Below are positions 44,731 through 56,599 of a stretch of DNA of 64,000 bases, piece after piece. This stretch comes from Hofstenia miamia (lineage: Eukaryota > Xenacoelomorpha > Acoela). Below the pieces are notes generated by a model. The model had not been told where the DNA came from and ran no database searches. It was given only the letters and a program-made list of their open reading frames with translations. Within the stretch, counting starts at the first letter, position 1, and each line of letters begins with the position of its first letter. Location: positions 2,543,519-2,607,518 of the forward strand of contig SCFE01000010.1 of NCBI GenBank assembly GCA_004352715.1. Reading direction: 5' to 3'. The translations under genes were made by a program, and so were the position numbers.

Positions 44731-47180
44731 AAAATTCTTGCTTTAATTTAAACTATATTTGTCATTCAATTAATGTAGGTAAACAGAGTATTTAAAAATA
44801 TTGCAAATATCTCATTGTCTTCAAGAAAAATTCCAATTGGCTCAAAAATATAACAATATGCAAAGAACTCCCAAATGCATTTAGGAATCCATGATAATGT
44901 GCATATTTCATACTTCCAAACAATAATGGCGAACTATATTTAAATTAATTGAAAAAAGCAATCATTAAAATTTATCATCACTAATCTATACATTAAAACT
45001 TCTTCGAAACAATTAATGATTTTGGGAATTTTTTAATCTGATTTTTCTCTTTTTCATTAACAGGTTTGATTTGATAGATTTACATCAACATATTTAGATT
45101 TTAGCTTGTCAAGGGGAAGAACTATTTGCAGCACTACAGTTCATTCCACCGACACATGTGGCTAGCGAATAAATGTATCAATTTTCCATCCACCATATGA
45201 AAAACCAAAGAAATGTTTATGGTGCACATGCAAAATACGTATAGAAAATTGAGAATAAAAGTTCAAAATCTTCAGCAAATTGTGGTGCACACATTTTCGA
45301 ATTGATTGTTGAGGCACACGTACTTTTTGCCAAACGCCTAAAAGTGTATGCATAAAACCTGGATTTAGAGTAAAGCAAAAACCAGCTAAGAAGGTATTCG
45401 CTAACTTCATTGAACAGCAAAATGAGATAACAATGCTTATTCCCCGAATTTGGAAGTTTCTAGGTATTTGAGGTTCCGTGAACGCAATGAAACTACTCAA
45501 TTGAGGATTCAAAGAAAAAATAATACAAATAAAACAACAATGCAAAAGTAAGAAAAAAATATAACACTGAATTTTTTGGAGTGAACTAATAATTTGAGAC
45601 ATAGAGGTCACATTACGGATAAAAAATATTTTGATGAAATCAAGAAATGTGATCATCGGAAATAATTGAAATTTTCGAAAAACAGGGATGCTTTTATATT
45701 TAGAGGATATGATGTATGCACGGGCTTAGATTGCCCCAAGTGCAATGAAGATAGTTTGTTTAGAAAAATATTGAAATTGACAAGGAAGACGTAGCGATTG
45801 TTGCAGCATCTATTTGCTGTTTCTACGTATGTCGAGTATTGTAATCATGACAATGCTTAGTGCATGCATGAAATCCAATCAGGTGAACCTTGGAAAATAT
45901 TTATTTTTTACAACAAACTGTCGTGATGAGGGTCGCTAGAAGTAGCAACACGTGTAAAAACTAAATTTAATATGGAATAAAAGGTGGCAATTTAATTAAA
46001 ATTAGTCCGAGATAAGTATTTTGGTTTTAACTCAGTTTTTTCTAATCTCGAATAACTTAGCTCTAAATATCTGACCGGTGTTAATCAAAACAACAGCACT
46101 ATCTCATTGAAGGCACCCAATCTCAATAAATTTCTACACATTTTTTTATTTTAAATTTTCAATTTCAGTCAAATTTTCATATATTTCCATTTTAATTAAA
46201 TTCTTTTTCAAAAACCTGACTTATGCAGACAAATTATATAGCTCAACTGCATTCGGGCACAAAATGTATGTTGTGTGTCCGTCACACTGAAAATTGATTT
46301 CTTCATAATTTGTAATAGGAATTAGTTTTTCTCAAAAATATCACTTGTACGGCTAAATATAGAGCACAATCATGTCCAACGCCATCAAAATAGGTAGAAA
46401 CATCACCCGTCTAACCCCCAATAAAAATCAATGTTGACCAGTGCCATATGATGCAATATTTAATTTTAATAAAAATCATACATAATTTTGAATTCATTTA
46501 TAAAAATTACATTGCTTGCGTAGCAGTTGACCTCAGAATACTCAAAACGTATACAGTGTGAGAAACATCTTGATTTTTCATGAAATTTCCTTCATTTGCT
46601 AAGCTATGCCTGTTATGCTAGGCTAGATGTTAAAAATAAACTGATACCAACACAAAATTAACTTAATTTTTTAAATTAGCATAAGCACTATTAATTTTAA
46701 CTTTCCAATTAACAAATTTAATCCCGCACTGTTGAGAGAAGATTAACGATATGCAGCACTTCACTATTATATTTCAACTCTATAATGCAGCAAAATGAGT
46801 TTTGTTTTGAAATACTGGATCAGAATATCTTTCTCACTGTATGTGTAGAATTCTCCTACATTAATAGTAAAAGAATATGTACTTTCAAAGCACTGAAAAT
46901 TTATTGAAATGGATCTCCCTTGTGATATTTTCCGAATGTGGATGTCTGAACTCCCTCAAAATAGGCGACTGCGATAAATTTAAAAAGGTATTTGCAAATG
47001 TCTTGTTATTAAAAACAATACAATTCAGCAATGCATTACAATTTCTAGACAAAACTATTATACATTTTGACAGCTTGAAATTAAATCTTAGCTTCAAAAA
47101 TATTTGAAATTGAATTTGAAGTTTTTGATAAGAATTTTACTAAGTTACTCAATTCATTGACCATTGATGTTGCAATAAAT
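44731..47180. other. No gene confidently recognised
   Basis: AT-rich. The longest open frame (45656-45162, minus, 164 residues, hydrophobic) overlaps another open frame on the same strand, and neither shows a family motif. I treat both as composition-driven, although a rapidly evolving membrane protein exon cannot be excluded. Confidence 0.4.
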
Positions 47181-47186
47181 TCCTAG

Positions 47187-47337
47187 TACAGTCAAATCTC
47201 AATACTATGTCACCAGTAAGGACAGAGCAAAAGTGGCATAGTAATGAGAGTGACATAGTAACGAGAGTTTGTTATCGTTGGGACCGAGGAAAAGTGGCGT
47301 AATAGCGAGAGTGACATAGTAGCGAGATTTGACTGTA
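47187..47337. mobile_element. Pogo-like MITE, 147 bp, TA duplicated
   Basis: TA followed by 'CAGTCAAATCTC' on the left, and on minus TA followed by 'CAGTCAAATCTCGCTACTAT' on the right, form inverted repeats with TA target duplication. This fits pogo/Tigger-type MITEs. The interior is two diverged direct copies of about 60 bp, each with 'aaaagtggc', 'taatgagagtgacatagtaa' or 'taatagcgagagtgacatag', and 'cgagatt/cgagagtt'. Confidence 0.85.
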
Positions 47338-49260
47338 TTTCGAAGTTAACAATCAATTATTGTGTAGACACAGAAAATCAATTAATTTTATAGTCAACTC
47401 ATTCAATTAATTGCAATAAATTTTTTCTATTTCAGTTCTGTTTCTTCTTATTCTTTTTAAATGCCTGTATAATGCGCAGTCATTATTTCAATCATATTAA
47501 AAAATGGTGAAATTAAATATGAAATGTAACAACGTCACTGAAAAACATACTTCAATGATAATACAAATCTATACATTTCGTTTACATTTCCTCTAAGAAT
47601 TATTGAAATTATCGCAGTGCTGCAATTAGAGTGCGACAGAATTTAATTAATACAGAAAAACTCATTTCTGGAATTAACTTCATTTGTGGCAATGAGTTCC
47701 TGAAGGTGAGAAAAGACGATTAACAATCAAATGGTATTGAATGAGCAATGCGCATTTCAATTTAAGAAATTGATAATTGCTAACTTTAAGATACCTAATA
47801 GATTGGATTACTACTACATTTGCTGTCAAACCAAGAGGTAGAATCTTCCCTCTTAAAAATGTTGAACTTGCTTGAACTAGTTTAGCATTGTGGTTATCAC
47901 TTTCACTCCATACTAGTTAGGTTTATTTTTATTTCTATCATCTAGAGCATACAAAATTTAAAAATATGCAATTATGAAATCATTGGTATTATAATAGCAT
48001 GATTTTAAATATTTTCAATGTTATTTATTTTATGCTTTCTGCAATTGTTGACAAGAGCAACTTTTGTAAGCAACATTTGGTAACTAGGAAACAGATATTA
48101 ATTTTTATTCTACTATGTTCCAATTTTATTTTTTTAATTGTGACTGGTGTGAATCAAATTTGTTTCTCATTTCTTATCAACTTAACTCAACTCCACAGAT
48201 CTTTACGACAAACATTTTTCATGATATCTTAGTATTGTCCACAATTTATTTTTATGCAAACTTAGTTATAATTTTGCCATCAAAAATAAATCTTAAAGCT
48301 ATTTGAGAAACTTATGTTGAGATAAAGTATATTCTGAATCAAGCTTCAATAGGAAAGATTTGATAGAACAGAATTCATACTGAGATACATGAATAGTCCC
48401 CTATGCAAATATGGGATTGGTGAAATTGTTGATTTTTATAGTTTCAATCTAATTGTGCTATGCATTAAAATACATACCAAGAAATAAATTCTAACAAATT
48501 TGGTATTAGTAGTATCATCAGAGCAAGCAATCAATTAAAAAATTTAAAAGCCATGAGTAGAAAATTGATATTTTTGAATAATTTTTATATCAATTTGTAA
48601 ATTTGCTGATAAATTAATGAAAAAGAATTTTTTTAGTGTCATCATTATTTATGTGTTCACTAAAGAAATTTGTTATGGAATACATAATAAAAGCAGTGCA
48701 AAGACTTTTAGGTCATACCAGCCCAACCTCCAGTTTTATTGTGTCAGTTGCCTGAAGCCTGTAAATCTTTTCACACATGCATTTTATATTCCTAAAATCA
48801 ATTAAAATAACAAATCGTTATGATATACAATTCCAACAATATGACATGCAAAATTTAAAACAATATATAATCTTTTCTCAAGCATTAACCATTTTAGTAA
48901 GTAATCTGATAATTTACCAAATCTAATGTCGATTTTTCACCCCAGCATTAATTTTTATGTTCTACATTTAAATGTTATGTAAATTTTTAATCAGACATTT
49001 TTTTCATAATAATTCATTAATTTTTTCTTCCAATTTTAAGAACATGTAAAATATAGGAAAAATGAATATACGTTGAATTTTTTGCAATTTTTTATATTAA
49101 TAGATACATAATTTTTTTTAATAATGACAAACATTTTTTTTCATGAATTGTATTGCATTAAACAAAAGCTCAAATCAAGGAAATCAATCAATGGGAATTA
49201 TACAAAATCTTTACAACTCTATGGAAGTTTTCTCTAAATGAATACAAAAAATTAAGAGAA
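47338..49260. other. No gene recognised
   Basis: Very AT-rich. ORFs such as 47999-48232 are hydrophobic Phe/Leu/Ile-rich frames expected from composition. Confidence 0.5.
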
Positions 49261-49264
49261 TGTT

Positions 49265-50125
49265 TAATTTTATTTGCAAGACAATTTTGAAAACTCACAT
49301 AAAATCAAAAACATAATCTAAGTGAAAATATTTAAATATATAGCTTACAAGACAGCACTTAAAATTTAAATGAAATAAAAAAACAATCCAACAAAAAACA
49401 TTTTGAATTTACCTGTAGCTTGCAAAACAAAATTGAAAATTCATATGTAATGATATATGCAATGAAAAAATTATACAAGTTAAAATATTTAAAATTATGT
49501 CTTGCAACACATTGTTGTTAATTGATATGAAATGAAAAAATAATGCTGATAAAAATATTTATAACTACTTGCAAGACATCGTTGATAATGCATATGAAAT
49601 GAAATAATAATGCTGGTGAACATTTTTAGAATAATATCTTGCATGACATCGTTGAAAATTCACATCAAGTAAAAACTGATGTGATGAAAATGTTGCAAAT
49701 TTAATTTTTCAAGACGCTTAACATTCGTGAAATGAAAAAATAATGCTGGTGAAAACATTTTATTAAATTTTACAAGACAACATTGAAAATTCCTATAAAA
49801 TATAAAAATTATTCAAGTTAAGATACTTAATATTATATTTTGAAAGCCATTGTTGATAATTCATATGAAAATTTATTTATGAAAAGTTATTCAAATTAAA
49901 ATATTAGAATGATATCTTTCTTGCAAGACAACATTGAAAATCCATGTGAAAAAAAATTATTCAAGTAAAAATATTTAATATTATATCTTGCAAGAAATAA
50001 ACAATAATACTAATGAAAATATTTAAAGCTAAATTTTGCAAAACAGCATTGAAAATTAATGACATGAAAAAAATTAGTCATTAAATAATAATTATATCTT
50101 GCAAGTGAACGTTGTTAATTGCCTC
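49265..50125. repeat. Diverged tandem array, about 70-bp unit, about 13 units
   Basis: A unit of the form 'atcttgcaagaca..gttgaaaattcatatgaaatgaaaaaat..tgctggtgaaaatattta' (diverged, consensus given in pieces) repeats head to tail. The 'tgcaagac' landmark or its variants recur near 49274, 49347, 49420, 49500, 49569, 49637, 49707, 49769, 49839, 49921, 49987, 50033 and 50096, a spacing mostly of 62-82 bp. Divergence between units is high, so the array is old. It lies just downstream (minus direction) of the exon candidate at 50204-50397, in what would be its first intron. Confidence 0.8.
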
Positions 50126-50203
50126 AAGGGGTCTATAATATTGTGATTTAACAAATGTTCAAATTTGTCAAAATATTGCATTCAATTGTATTAAACTACT
50201 TAC

Positions 50204-50397
50204 TTTTGGGAAATTCCAACAAAAACGATGAAAAAATTCCCCACAATTCCAATTGTATGAACAATGGACATAATAAGAATTTTAATCTGCACAAATCTTC
50301 TTTGTCTGATTTGCTCTTCGTAGTGTTCAATTAAACAGTTTCGAAAAAGTGTTTCATTTGCACAGGGCAAACAAATATTTGCAAATTTTTCTACCAT
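50204..50397 (-). CDS. Candidate first coding exon, membrane protein
   Basis: An ORF on minus starts at an ATG in good context (CCATGG) preceded in frame by a TAA. It ends at 50204 with a consensus splice donor: the exon reads ...CCCAAAA followed by GTAAGT (50203-50198). The 64 residues begin 'MVEKFANICLPCANETLFRN', then a basic stretch 'EEQIRQRRFVQ', then a clear membrane-spanning segment 'IMSIVHTIGIVGNFFIVFVG'. A possible acceptor (TTTTGTTTTAG) lies 27 bases before the ATG. I do not recognise the protein. No further exons were found by eye. The Cys-rich start plus one helix could be a receptor or a multi-pass protein. Confidence 0.4.
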
Positions 50398-51600
50398 GGC
50401 TTATGAAAAAGTAATATATTTTCTAAAACAAAATTATTTTATAGAAAATTTCGTCTATATTCGAATGATGGCGTTAAAGACTATTAATAATTTATACGTT
50501 ATTTTTATTAATGTAAGCAAAACTATGCACTTTCATCGATTTAAATTCAAAAGAAATTTCTGGATAAACATTATTCTTATATGCTTAAATTGTTATTATA
50601 GTGATGGATTACCCCTAAGGATTAAAGTTTAAGACGAACTGCACAAACAAATTAGAGACAAAATAATATATAGAGCATTGACATTTTAGCTAAGTGAAAA
50701 ACCTTAAGATCCAAATTGTTGTCTTTTCCCACATTTTTCTGAAATAAATTGTTAAAAAATGCTTGACTAAATGAATAATAATTCAAAATTAATAGAATGA
50801 CATCGAGTATACAGAATTAGCTGGCCTCAATTAATTGATGAATTACAAAATATTTGGATTGATATATTCTCCATCCTCGGGTTTAGATAACACACTCTCA
50901 ACAAAATTCAAATGCCTTTTGTTTACAGAGGTGTAGTTAAAAATGTTCTTTGTTATTTGGAGAGGTCTATGCCATTTTCACATAGGTGATATTCAGGTGC
51001 GTCGATAATTTTGATAATGGAGTGTGTCCAGATCCCTCCTCTACATTTAGAGAAAGATCACAAAAGTGTCCGCATCCATAAATCTAATAATCAATAGTGT
51101 AGAGGTAACTGTAATAGAACCAGCCATTAAACGAGAGAAAAACGCAAAACTCAATTAATTTTTAATATGCCCTTCACCACAAAGTTAATCTTATTATAAT
51201 ATTTAATGAAATGAGCAAGATTTTCAAACGTTTTCCATTGTAGGAAGCAAAGGTTAGATGCTTTCTTGCACAAGTCATCATGTTCAATTTCCTTGTAATT
51301 ACAAAATTGAACAATATAATTAAATTTCCATACATGCTTGAATTCTGTTTTATAAGTAATTTTAATTAATTCGATCTACATGCCTGTAAAATATATTGAC
51401 AATTGAGTAGCATAATTTGTGAAAAATCAATATTGCTTCATTGAAAGGAATACTGCTTTTTTTTAAAAAAGATTGGAATATTTAGAATTCAATATCGTCA
51501 GGGTTCATTTTGAAGTTAAAATTGTTGAGCTTCAAAATCCACGGCTACTTGAGATAATCTGACCTCAATACAAAGTCGTTAATTACTGATCGTTCAAATG
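50398..51600. other. No gene recognised; possible 5' region of the exon gene
   Basis: AT-rich. If the exon at 50204-50397 is real, its promoter would lie here; no convincing promoter was identified. Confidence 0.4.
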
Positions 51601-51603
51601 AAT

Positions 51604-51799
51604 AATGTGCGTTCAGACGAGAATCTTTTGAACTACGTCAAAAAGATGCAAGCTGTTTGTGCATCAATTTGAACGCTGTGTGTTCAGACGAGCATCTTTT
51701 TGATGTATGCTAATTTGAATAAAGTGCATTCAGACGAGCATCTTTTTGACGTATATCAAATGATATACATCAAAAGGTTCTCGTCTGAACGCACCTTTA
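51604..51799. mobile_element. MITE with CAGACGAG repeats
   Basis: The left end 'gtgcgttcagacgagaatct' and the right end on minus 'aaaggtgcgttcagacgaga' form inverted repeats. Inside, 'ttcagacgagcatctttttg' or a close form occurs twice more in direct orientation (about 51691 and 51730). The 'AAAGGTGxGTTC' start resembles the 44037-44555 element, suggesting related superfamily membership. It is inserted in the RT remnant that follows. Confidence 0.8.
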
Positions 51800-53560
51800 C
51801 GGGCATCAAGAACCTGAACAACTTCCTCTCAGCACTTCGTACTGAATTTGACATTTCCATCTCTTTGACAGCAAATCCAATTGCTTCATTTACATGAGAA
51901 TGTCGAAACTTGTTTGTCCAATTTGTCATTGGATTTTCTATATCTTGTTTATCAATAATGTAATTACAAGACTTGTCCTTTTCAACTTCCATTCCGTCTA
52001 GCAAACATAAGCAACTTATTCAATTGAAAATGTTGTGCAAAAGAACAAGCGCTCCTGTTACACAACAATCCATGAATACCATTGATGAGATGTTGGTACT
52101 AAAAACGAAAATTTGTTGCTTACAAACGTGAAACTTGAGCTCCGAGTCTAGAGGCAACACTGGTAAGCTAAGTAACATTGTTCATTTTCAGGTTAAGTTT
52201 GTTGAGCTAACATCTAACTAGATTGCACTGAACTGCCTGATATCTTGCAAGATCCTTTCAGCCATAGGTATTTGTCAAAAGAAAAATATCAAGTTGTTTA
52301 AAAACCAGGAATACTGAAGGATTATTCATCCGGAGGTTGCGAAAGAAAGCTTTAATAAGAAACCCAAAGCATATGCTCCTTCAATCGCAGGAAAATATCC
52401 ATTAACATCAAATCTTCACATTTGGTTACAGAGTGAGTGACATTAGCTAAAATATATACGCGTATACAGTTGCGTTATCTGATAGATTGACGTTGGTATA
52501 ATTTCAAGTAGACTATTAATAAGAGCACCATGCAAGAATGTCGAGCAGAAAGGAAGGCCGTACAAAACTTTCGCATGCCCAATGCATCCTTTAGCAATAA
52601 ACTAACAATGTAAGCATTTTTTGGATTCTAGATCCGCTAAGCCATCGGAGAAAATTCCCAGCTCATTGTGTTGTGTCTCTAAAAACTTCAAAACTGTATT
52701 TGATCCAATACATACACCAAACAACTAATGAGCATAGGAGAGTTACGAAAATACTACGGCAAACTTCATTGAAAATAAATTTGATAAAAGAGCGTGCTTC
52801 CAATGAAGGACTTCCAAGAAACGTTAAATCACACTTTTACCTATAGTCCAATCTTTGCTGCTGAAGACACTGCACTCTTGAGATTCTAAAATAGTTTCTT
52901 AGCTTCAACGGGAAAATATTTCCGTCATCGAGATAAAAGAAGTTAAATTCAGAATGCAATTACGTAATAAAATCAATTATTAAATCCCAGGAAATTGGTG
53001 AATGTTCTGGATAACCTTGCTGCACAACCGTCATTGAGTCCAAAATATAAATTGGTGTACTTTCCACATGCAGAAACAAAATAATTATGAATCACCGGGA
53101 ATTTGCCAGCGATAATGTTTAAGAAATCCTACATGTGTCCGTCGATCGTGTTGAAAGCGCTCATAAAATCAATTTTAACGAAAATGTGATAGGCAGTGAT
53201 GCTGTAGTTCTCTACATAGTCGCGAGTAGTTTGCAAAGAGGCTTGGATACAACATGGCGTAGTGTAACATAACTACCTTACACCATATGAAGCTATTACT
53301 AGATAGACGGATGGCAACCTTGACATCAGCATCACCAAGACTACCCTGTATAATATCTCTGATATCACGCTTAGTGGATTTCGAAGTATGATGAAAAGCG
53401 TATGGCTGAAGTTATGCTTTTTACTACTAAAAGAGAACACTAAGCAAGATAGTTTTCAATTTGTATATTGAATTAGTCTTGTGAGAGATCTAAGCAACCT
53501 CTAGCTAAAAATATATCAGAATAGAATGATGCCCTCCTTTTTTCAGTAGCATTTTACAGA
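51800..53560 (-). pseudogene. Reverse transcriptase remnant, YLDDG type
   Basis: On minus, from 5': 'KKGGHHSILIYF' (where 'KKxGGIRPIAVG' is common), then a motif-A-like block 'YHIFVKIDFMSAFNTIDGHM' with its Asp, 'AGKFPVIHNYFVSACGKYT', and, after shifts, 'EFNFFYLDDGNIF' with an intact Asp pair, then 'AVSSAAKIGL'. This matches a group of RT proteins common in arthropod genomes in which the active site is YLDDG rather than FADD. The C-terminal part may extend to 51756 ('KSCNYIIDKQD', 'VNEAIGFAVKEMEMSN'). It is full of stops. Endonuclease and ends were not seen. Confidence 0.7.
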
Positions 53561-54700
53561 GAATCAGTTTAGAAATTTTTTGTGAAATAAAGAATTGGGT
53601 ATTTGATAATAGATTATATTTATTAAAATGTTTAGTTATTTGATCATGTACTAAACTTACGAATATATTGCTTATTAAAATTTATTGAAATTGGCAAATG
53701 GCGAATGATGGATCGTTTTTCTTAAACATATTAGACATGGCTATCCTTGTTACAGTCCTATATATTTTTTGTCATACTAATAAGCCTGGCCCTTAGCTCA
53801 AGCCATGAATAGGTTTTTGAAATATTTAACTCACGTCTCGACCCATGAGTGGGGCCGACCAGTTTTTCACTCTGAACATGAAGATTTTATGTGAAGGATT
53901 GACTTACATTCTATATTGTAAATTTTGAGTAGGCATATATTATTTACATGTATTTTTTCTATAATATAGAGAAGTACTTTATAAGAATAACTTTCAAAGA
54001 TTTAAAACAGTTTGGTAGACAGAAATAACTGCCTTCGGGAAGAATTTTGACTCCCGAAAGTTTAAACGGAGCGGACTCAACCGGCCTCGTGGCGAAATGT
54101 TGCATTACAAATTTCTAATAATCAATTGAAAATGAAGAGTGGACTAATGATGAAAGTGAAAAATCAAAACGCTTTGAAGTGAATCCTAAACTGCAATTGA
54201 ATAAAAAACAAGAAATGTAAGTAGTAGAGAATGGGAATTAATAAAATAATAAGCCTTTAAAAATTGTTGAAAATACAGCCTCGAAAAACTCATTGTGAAT
54301 AATTTCCAAGTCTCAGCACAGAAACTGTGGGAGCAGTTGACGTGGGTACGAGTCCCAGATGTAGGCGAAAAACGGGAAACAAATTTCTATGAAGGGTAGT
54401 TCGTGGTTTTATGGTCATTGTTGTAAAAATTACATACTGGCAACGGTTTTCCAAAAAATAGCTTTGAGTGAAAATCTCAAATAGAGTTCAGTTTTTCAGT
54501 GTTATTATTCATACTAGGTAAAGATAATGTATGCAAGTTTGCTATTGAAACATTGTAATAACAACATCTACATATACTTAACACTGGCAGCTATATTTTC
54601 TTGATATTGAATTCTAAAACGAGAAAAACCCGTGTTGTAATGTTATTATGAAGTTGTCAATTTTAATTTTACAGGTCAAATGGAATTTAATATATAGAAT
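53561..54700. other. No gene; possible SINE-like patch at 54325-54400
   Basis: AT-rich except for two GC-richer patches. 54325-54400 includes 'gtgggtacgagtccc', which resembles a tRNA-type B box ('GGTTCGANTCC'). 54045-54100 reads 'cccgaaagtttaaacggagc...ccggcctcgtggcg'. Either may be part of a tRNA-derived short interspersed element; neither folds obviously as an intact tRNA. Confidence 0.35.
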
Positions 54701-54985
54701 GGAACATCCCAATATTTCTCATTTAAATCTTGAATAATTTTGAGTAGTGGGGGGGGGGGGGGGGGGGGNNNNNNNNNNNNNNNNNNNNNNNNNNNNNNNN
54801 NNNNNNNNNNNNNNNNNNNNNNNGGGGGGGGGGGGGGGGAGGAGTAGTCTTAAAACTGACTATGTTGAGATGCCGTTTACAATTAAAAAAGAACAGTTTG
54901 CTTGTTATGGTAAATGGAATCTAAAAACACCATCATCACAGAGATATAAGGTACAAATTGAACCCTCCATCTAATAAGTCAATTA
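54701..54985 (+). repeat. Inverted-repeat element, copy B, with G-run and gap
   Basis: Begins 'ggaacatcccaatatttctc', matching the end of copy A (19442 minus), and continues with the same following sequence. Then comes a run of 20 G (54749-54768), 55 N (54769-54823) and 16 G (54824-54839). It resumes with the shared ORF region ('DYVEMPFTIKKEQFACYGKW'). The similarity ends near 54985. The poly-G in the middle is absent from copy A and may be a real G-tract insertion or a sequencing/assembly artefact. Confidence 0.65.
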
Positions 54986-55118
54986 AATCCTGCGGGAACA
55001 ATGGCCAAAGAATAGGTATTTTGGGAAAAAAGTGCGATTCCCGCTAAATACCTTAGAAATTTCGGACCGTTTCCCGCCAAATGTAAAGTTTTTGCATTTT
55101 CCATAGCAAAAGCGGGAA

Positions 55119-55127
<9 letters not shown>

Positions 55128-55164
<37 letters not shown>
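55128..55164. repeat. (TA)n microsatellite
   Basis: About 18 TA units. Confidence 0.97.
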
Positions 55165-55168
<4 letters not shown>

Positions 55169-55225
55169 AATGAATTATATCATATTTATATAAGATCCAA
55201 TAGCACCAAAAACATTTCCAACATA

Positions 55226-55432
55226 TTGAAACATCACAAAAAGAAAATTGAATTACTTAGATGTCGCCAACGTGAAGTTTGTCAATTTAAACTAAAAAAT
55301 GCAGTAATTACTTTATCATCTGTAAATTTAACAAAAGAGCAAGAAGAAGCATTATCATATGGAATGCACATGAGCTGGCCTTCAAAGCCTAATATTACTA
55401 AGGTTCAAACTGAAGCTGTGTTGATGTTTTAA
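55226..55432 (+). pseudogene. Possible Penelope-like element N-terminal fragment
   Basis: A 68-residue frame contains 'VITLSSVNLTKEQEEALSYG' followed by MHMSWPSKPNI and 'KVQTEA'. Its layout resembles the 'NLS...LT..E..VLS.GLNF...P' block that precedes the RT of Penelope-like elements. After the TAA a few more residues continue ('QLVNCEKPNNEIKNDLE'). No RT or GIY-YIG domain follows, so if correct it is a small fragment. Other LINE-like sources are possible. Confidence 0.35.
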
Positions 55433-55799
55433 CAGTTGGTAAATTGTGAGAAGCCAAATAACGAAATCAAGAATGATTTGGAATCTTAAATATTTTCGTT
55501 AACTACTGCTTATATAGAAAAAAGATAAAAAAGGTAAGATATCTCTATGTATCCCTAAATGAACATGCAAGGAATGAATATCTTTATATTTCATTCTTTT
55601 GAATCTAACTTAAAAATGTAAAACACCTTTGGTTGCTGAATAGAATAGAATAGAATAGAATTTCTTATTAAGTGTAGTACATTGGCATAACTAAACATTT
55701 CAACAAAAGTGGCTATTACTACACTTAATTCGTCAATAATAACATGAAGTACAAACACAATAAAACATAGCAACAAAATCATGGATACAGAATTTACAG

Positions 55800-56518
55800 T
55801 TTACCCAGCTTATTACTAGTTATTTTAACTAATGAAGTTTTTTGAAAAACTGAAATCCATTCCATGACGTAAAGTTGATTTTAGGGATATATTGCTTCCG
55901 GAAGTAGTAATTGATTTGACTTTTAAATTTCCTGGGGCTTTTAATTCGTATTATTTCAATAGGTAAGTTACTCCATAGTTCAATTGTTGAGTTTAAAAAT
56001 GAATTTTTATGTCATTAAATAGAATATTACAGTATGGATAATGACCTAATACTAGAGAGTTAACCAACATTGATTTCATTTTGGAATTTACAAAATTGCC
56101 TACATGTGATATAGTTTTCATTCCCATTGCCATTTTGCGTAATACTATGCGTATGTGACTTGAGTAGTTTAATTTATTATCGATTATTACTCCAAGATGT
56201 TTGAAGGATTCGACTTGAGAAATTTTTGACCCCGAAAAAGTTAAAATGTGTGATTGTCTATCTTTATGAAAGGGAGAAAACAAAGAATTTTGTTTTAGAG
56301 GAATTTACAGTTAAATGGTTCATAATAAAATATTTTTGTTGTTGAGACAGAGTGGTTTCTAATTAACCAATTGATGTTTCTATTTAATTATCATGTGTGT
56401 ACATACACGTCTCGTCAGCATACTGTACTATTCCACAATAATTGCTTAAATTGTCATTTAAATCATTTCAATACAAGGAGAAAAATAGAGGCCCTAAAAT
56501 AGTACATTGTAGAAAATA
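55800..56518 (-). pseudogene. LINE-C RT, catalytic and C-terminal half
   Basis: Begins with 'QCTILGPLFFSLYWNDLND' and 'YCGIVQYADETCMYTH', where the catalytic YADD reads YADE. After damage it continues 'SKISQVESFKHLGVIIDNKL' and 'YSSHIRIVLRKMAMGMKTI' (the usual LGV-D..L..H block) and 'LVNSLVLGHYPYCNILF'. Further on it reads 'STIELWSNLPIEIIRIKSP' and 'FKSQINYYFRKQYI', the typical C-terminal block. The second catalytic Asp is lost. Confidence 0.85.
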
Positions 56519-56599
56519 TAGAATTGGAATTGGGCAGAATTTTTGGGCCCAAGCCCGTCCCAATGCAGCTTAGGCCCAATACCAGCCCAGCCCATTTCA

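Noticed and set aside
45162-45656. 164-residue hydrophobic ORF on minus
   Set aside because: A second frame on the same strand (45420-45217) is also open, there is no conserved motif, and composition alone can give such frames. A diverged membrane-protein exon cannot be fully excluded.
49265-50125. Tandem array considered as a CRISPR-like or satellite array
   Set aside because: Units are contiguous and diverged, without unique spacers, and the array is too short and diverged for a typical centromeric satellite; kept as an old minisatellite.
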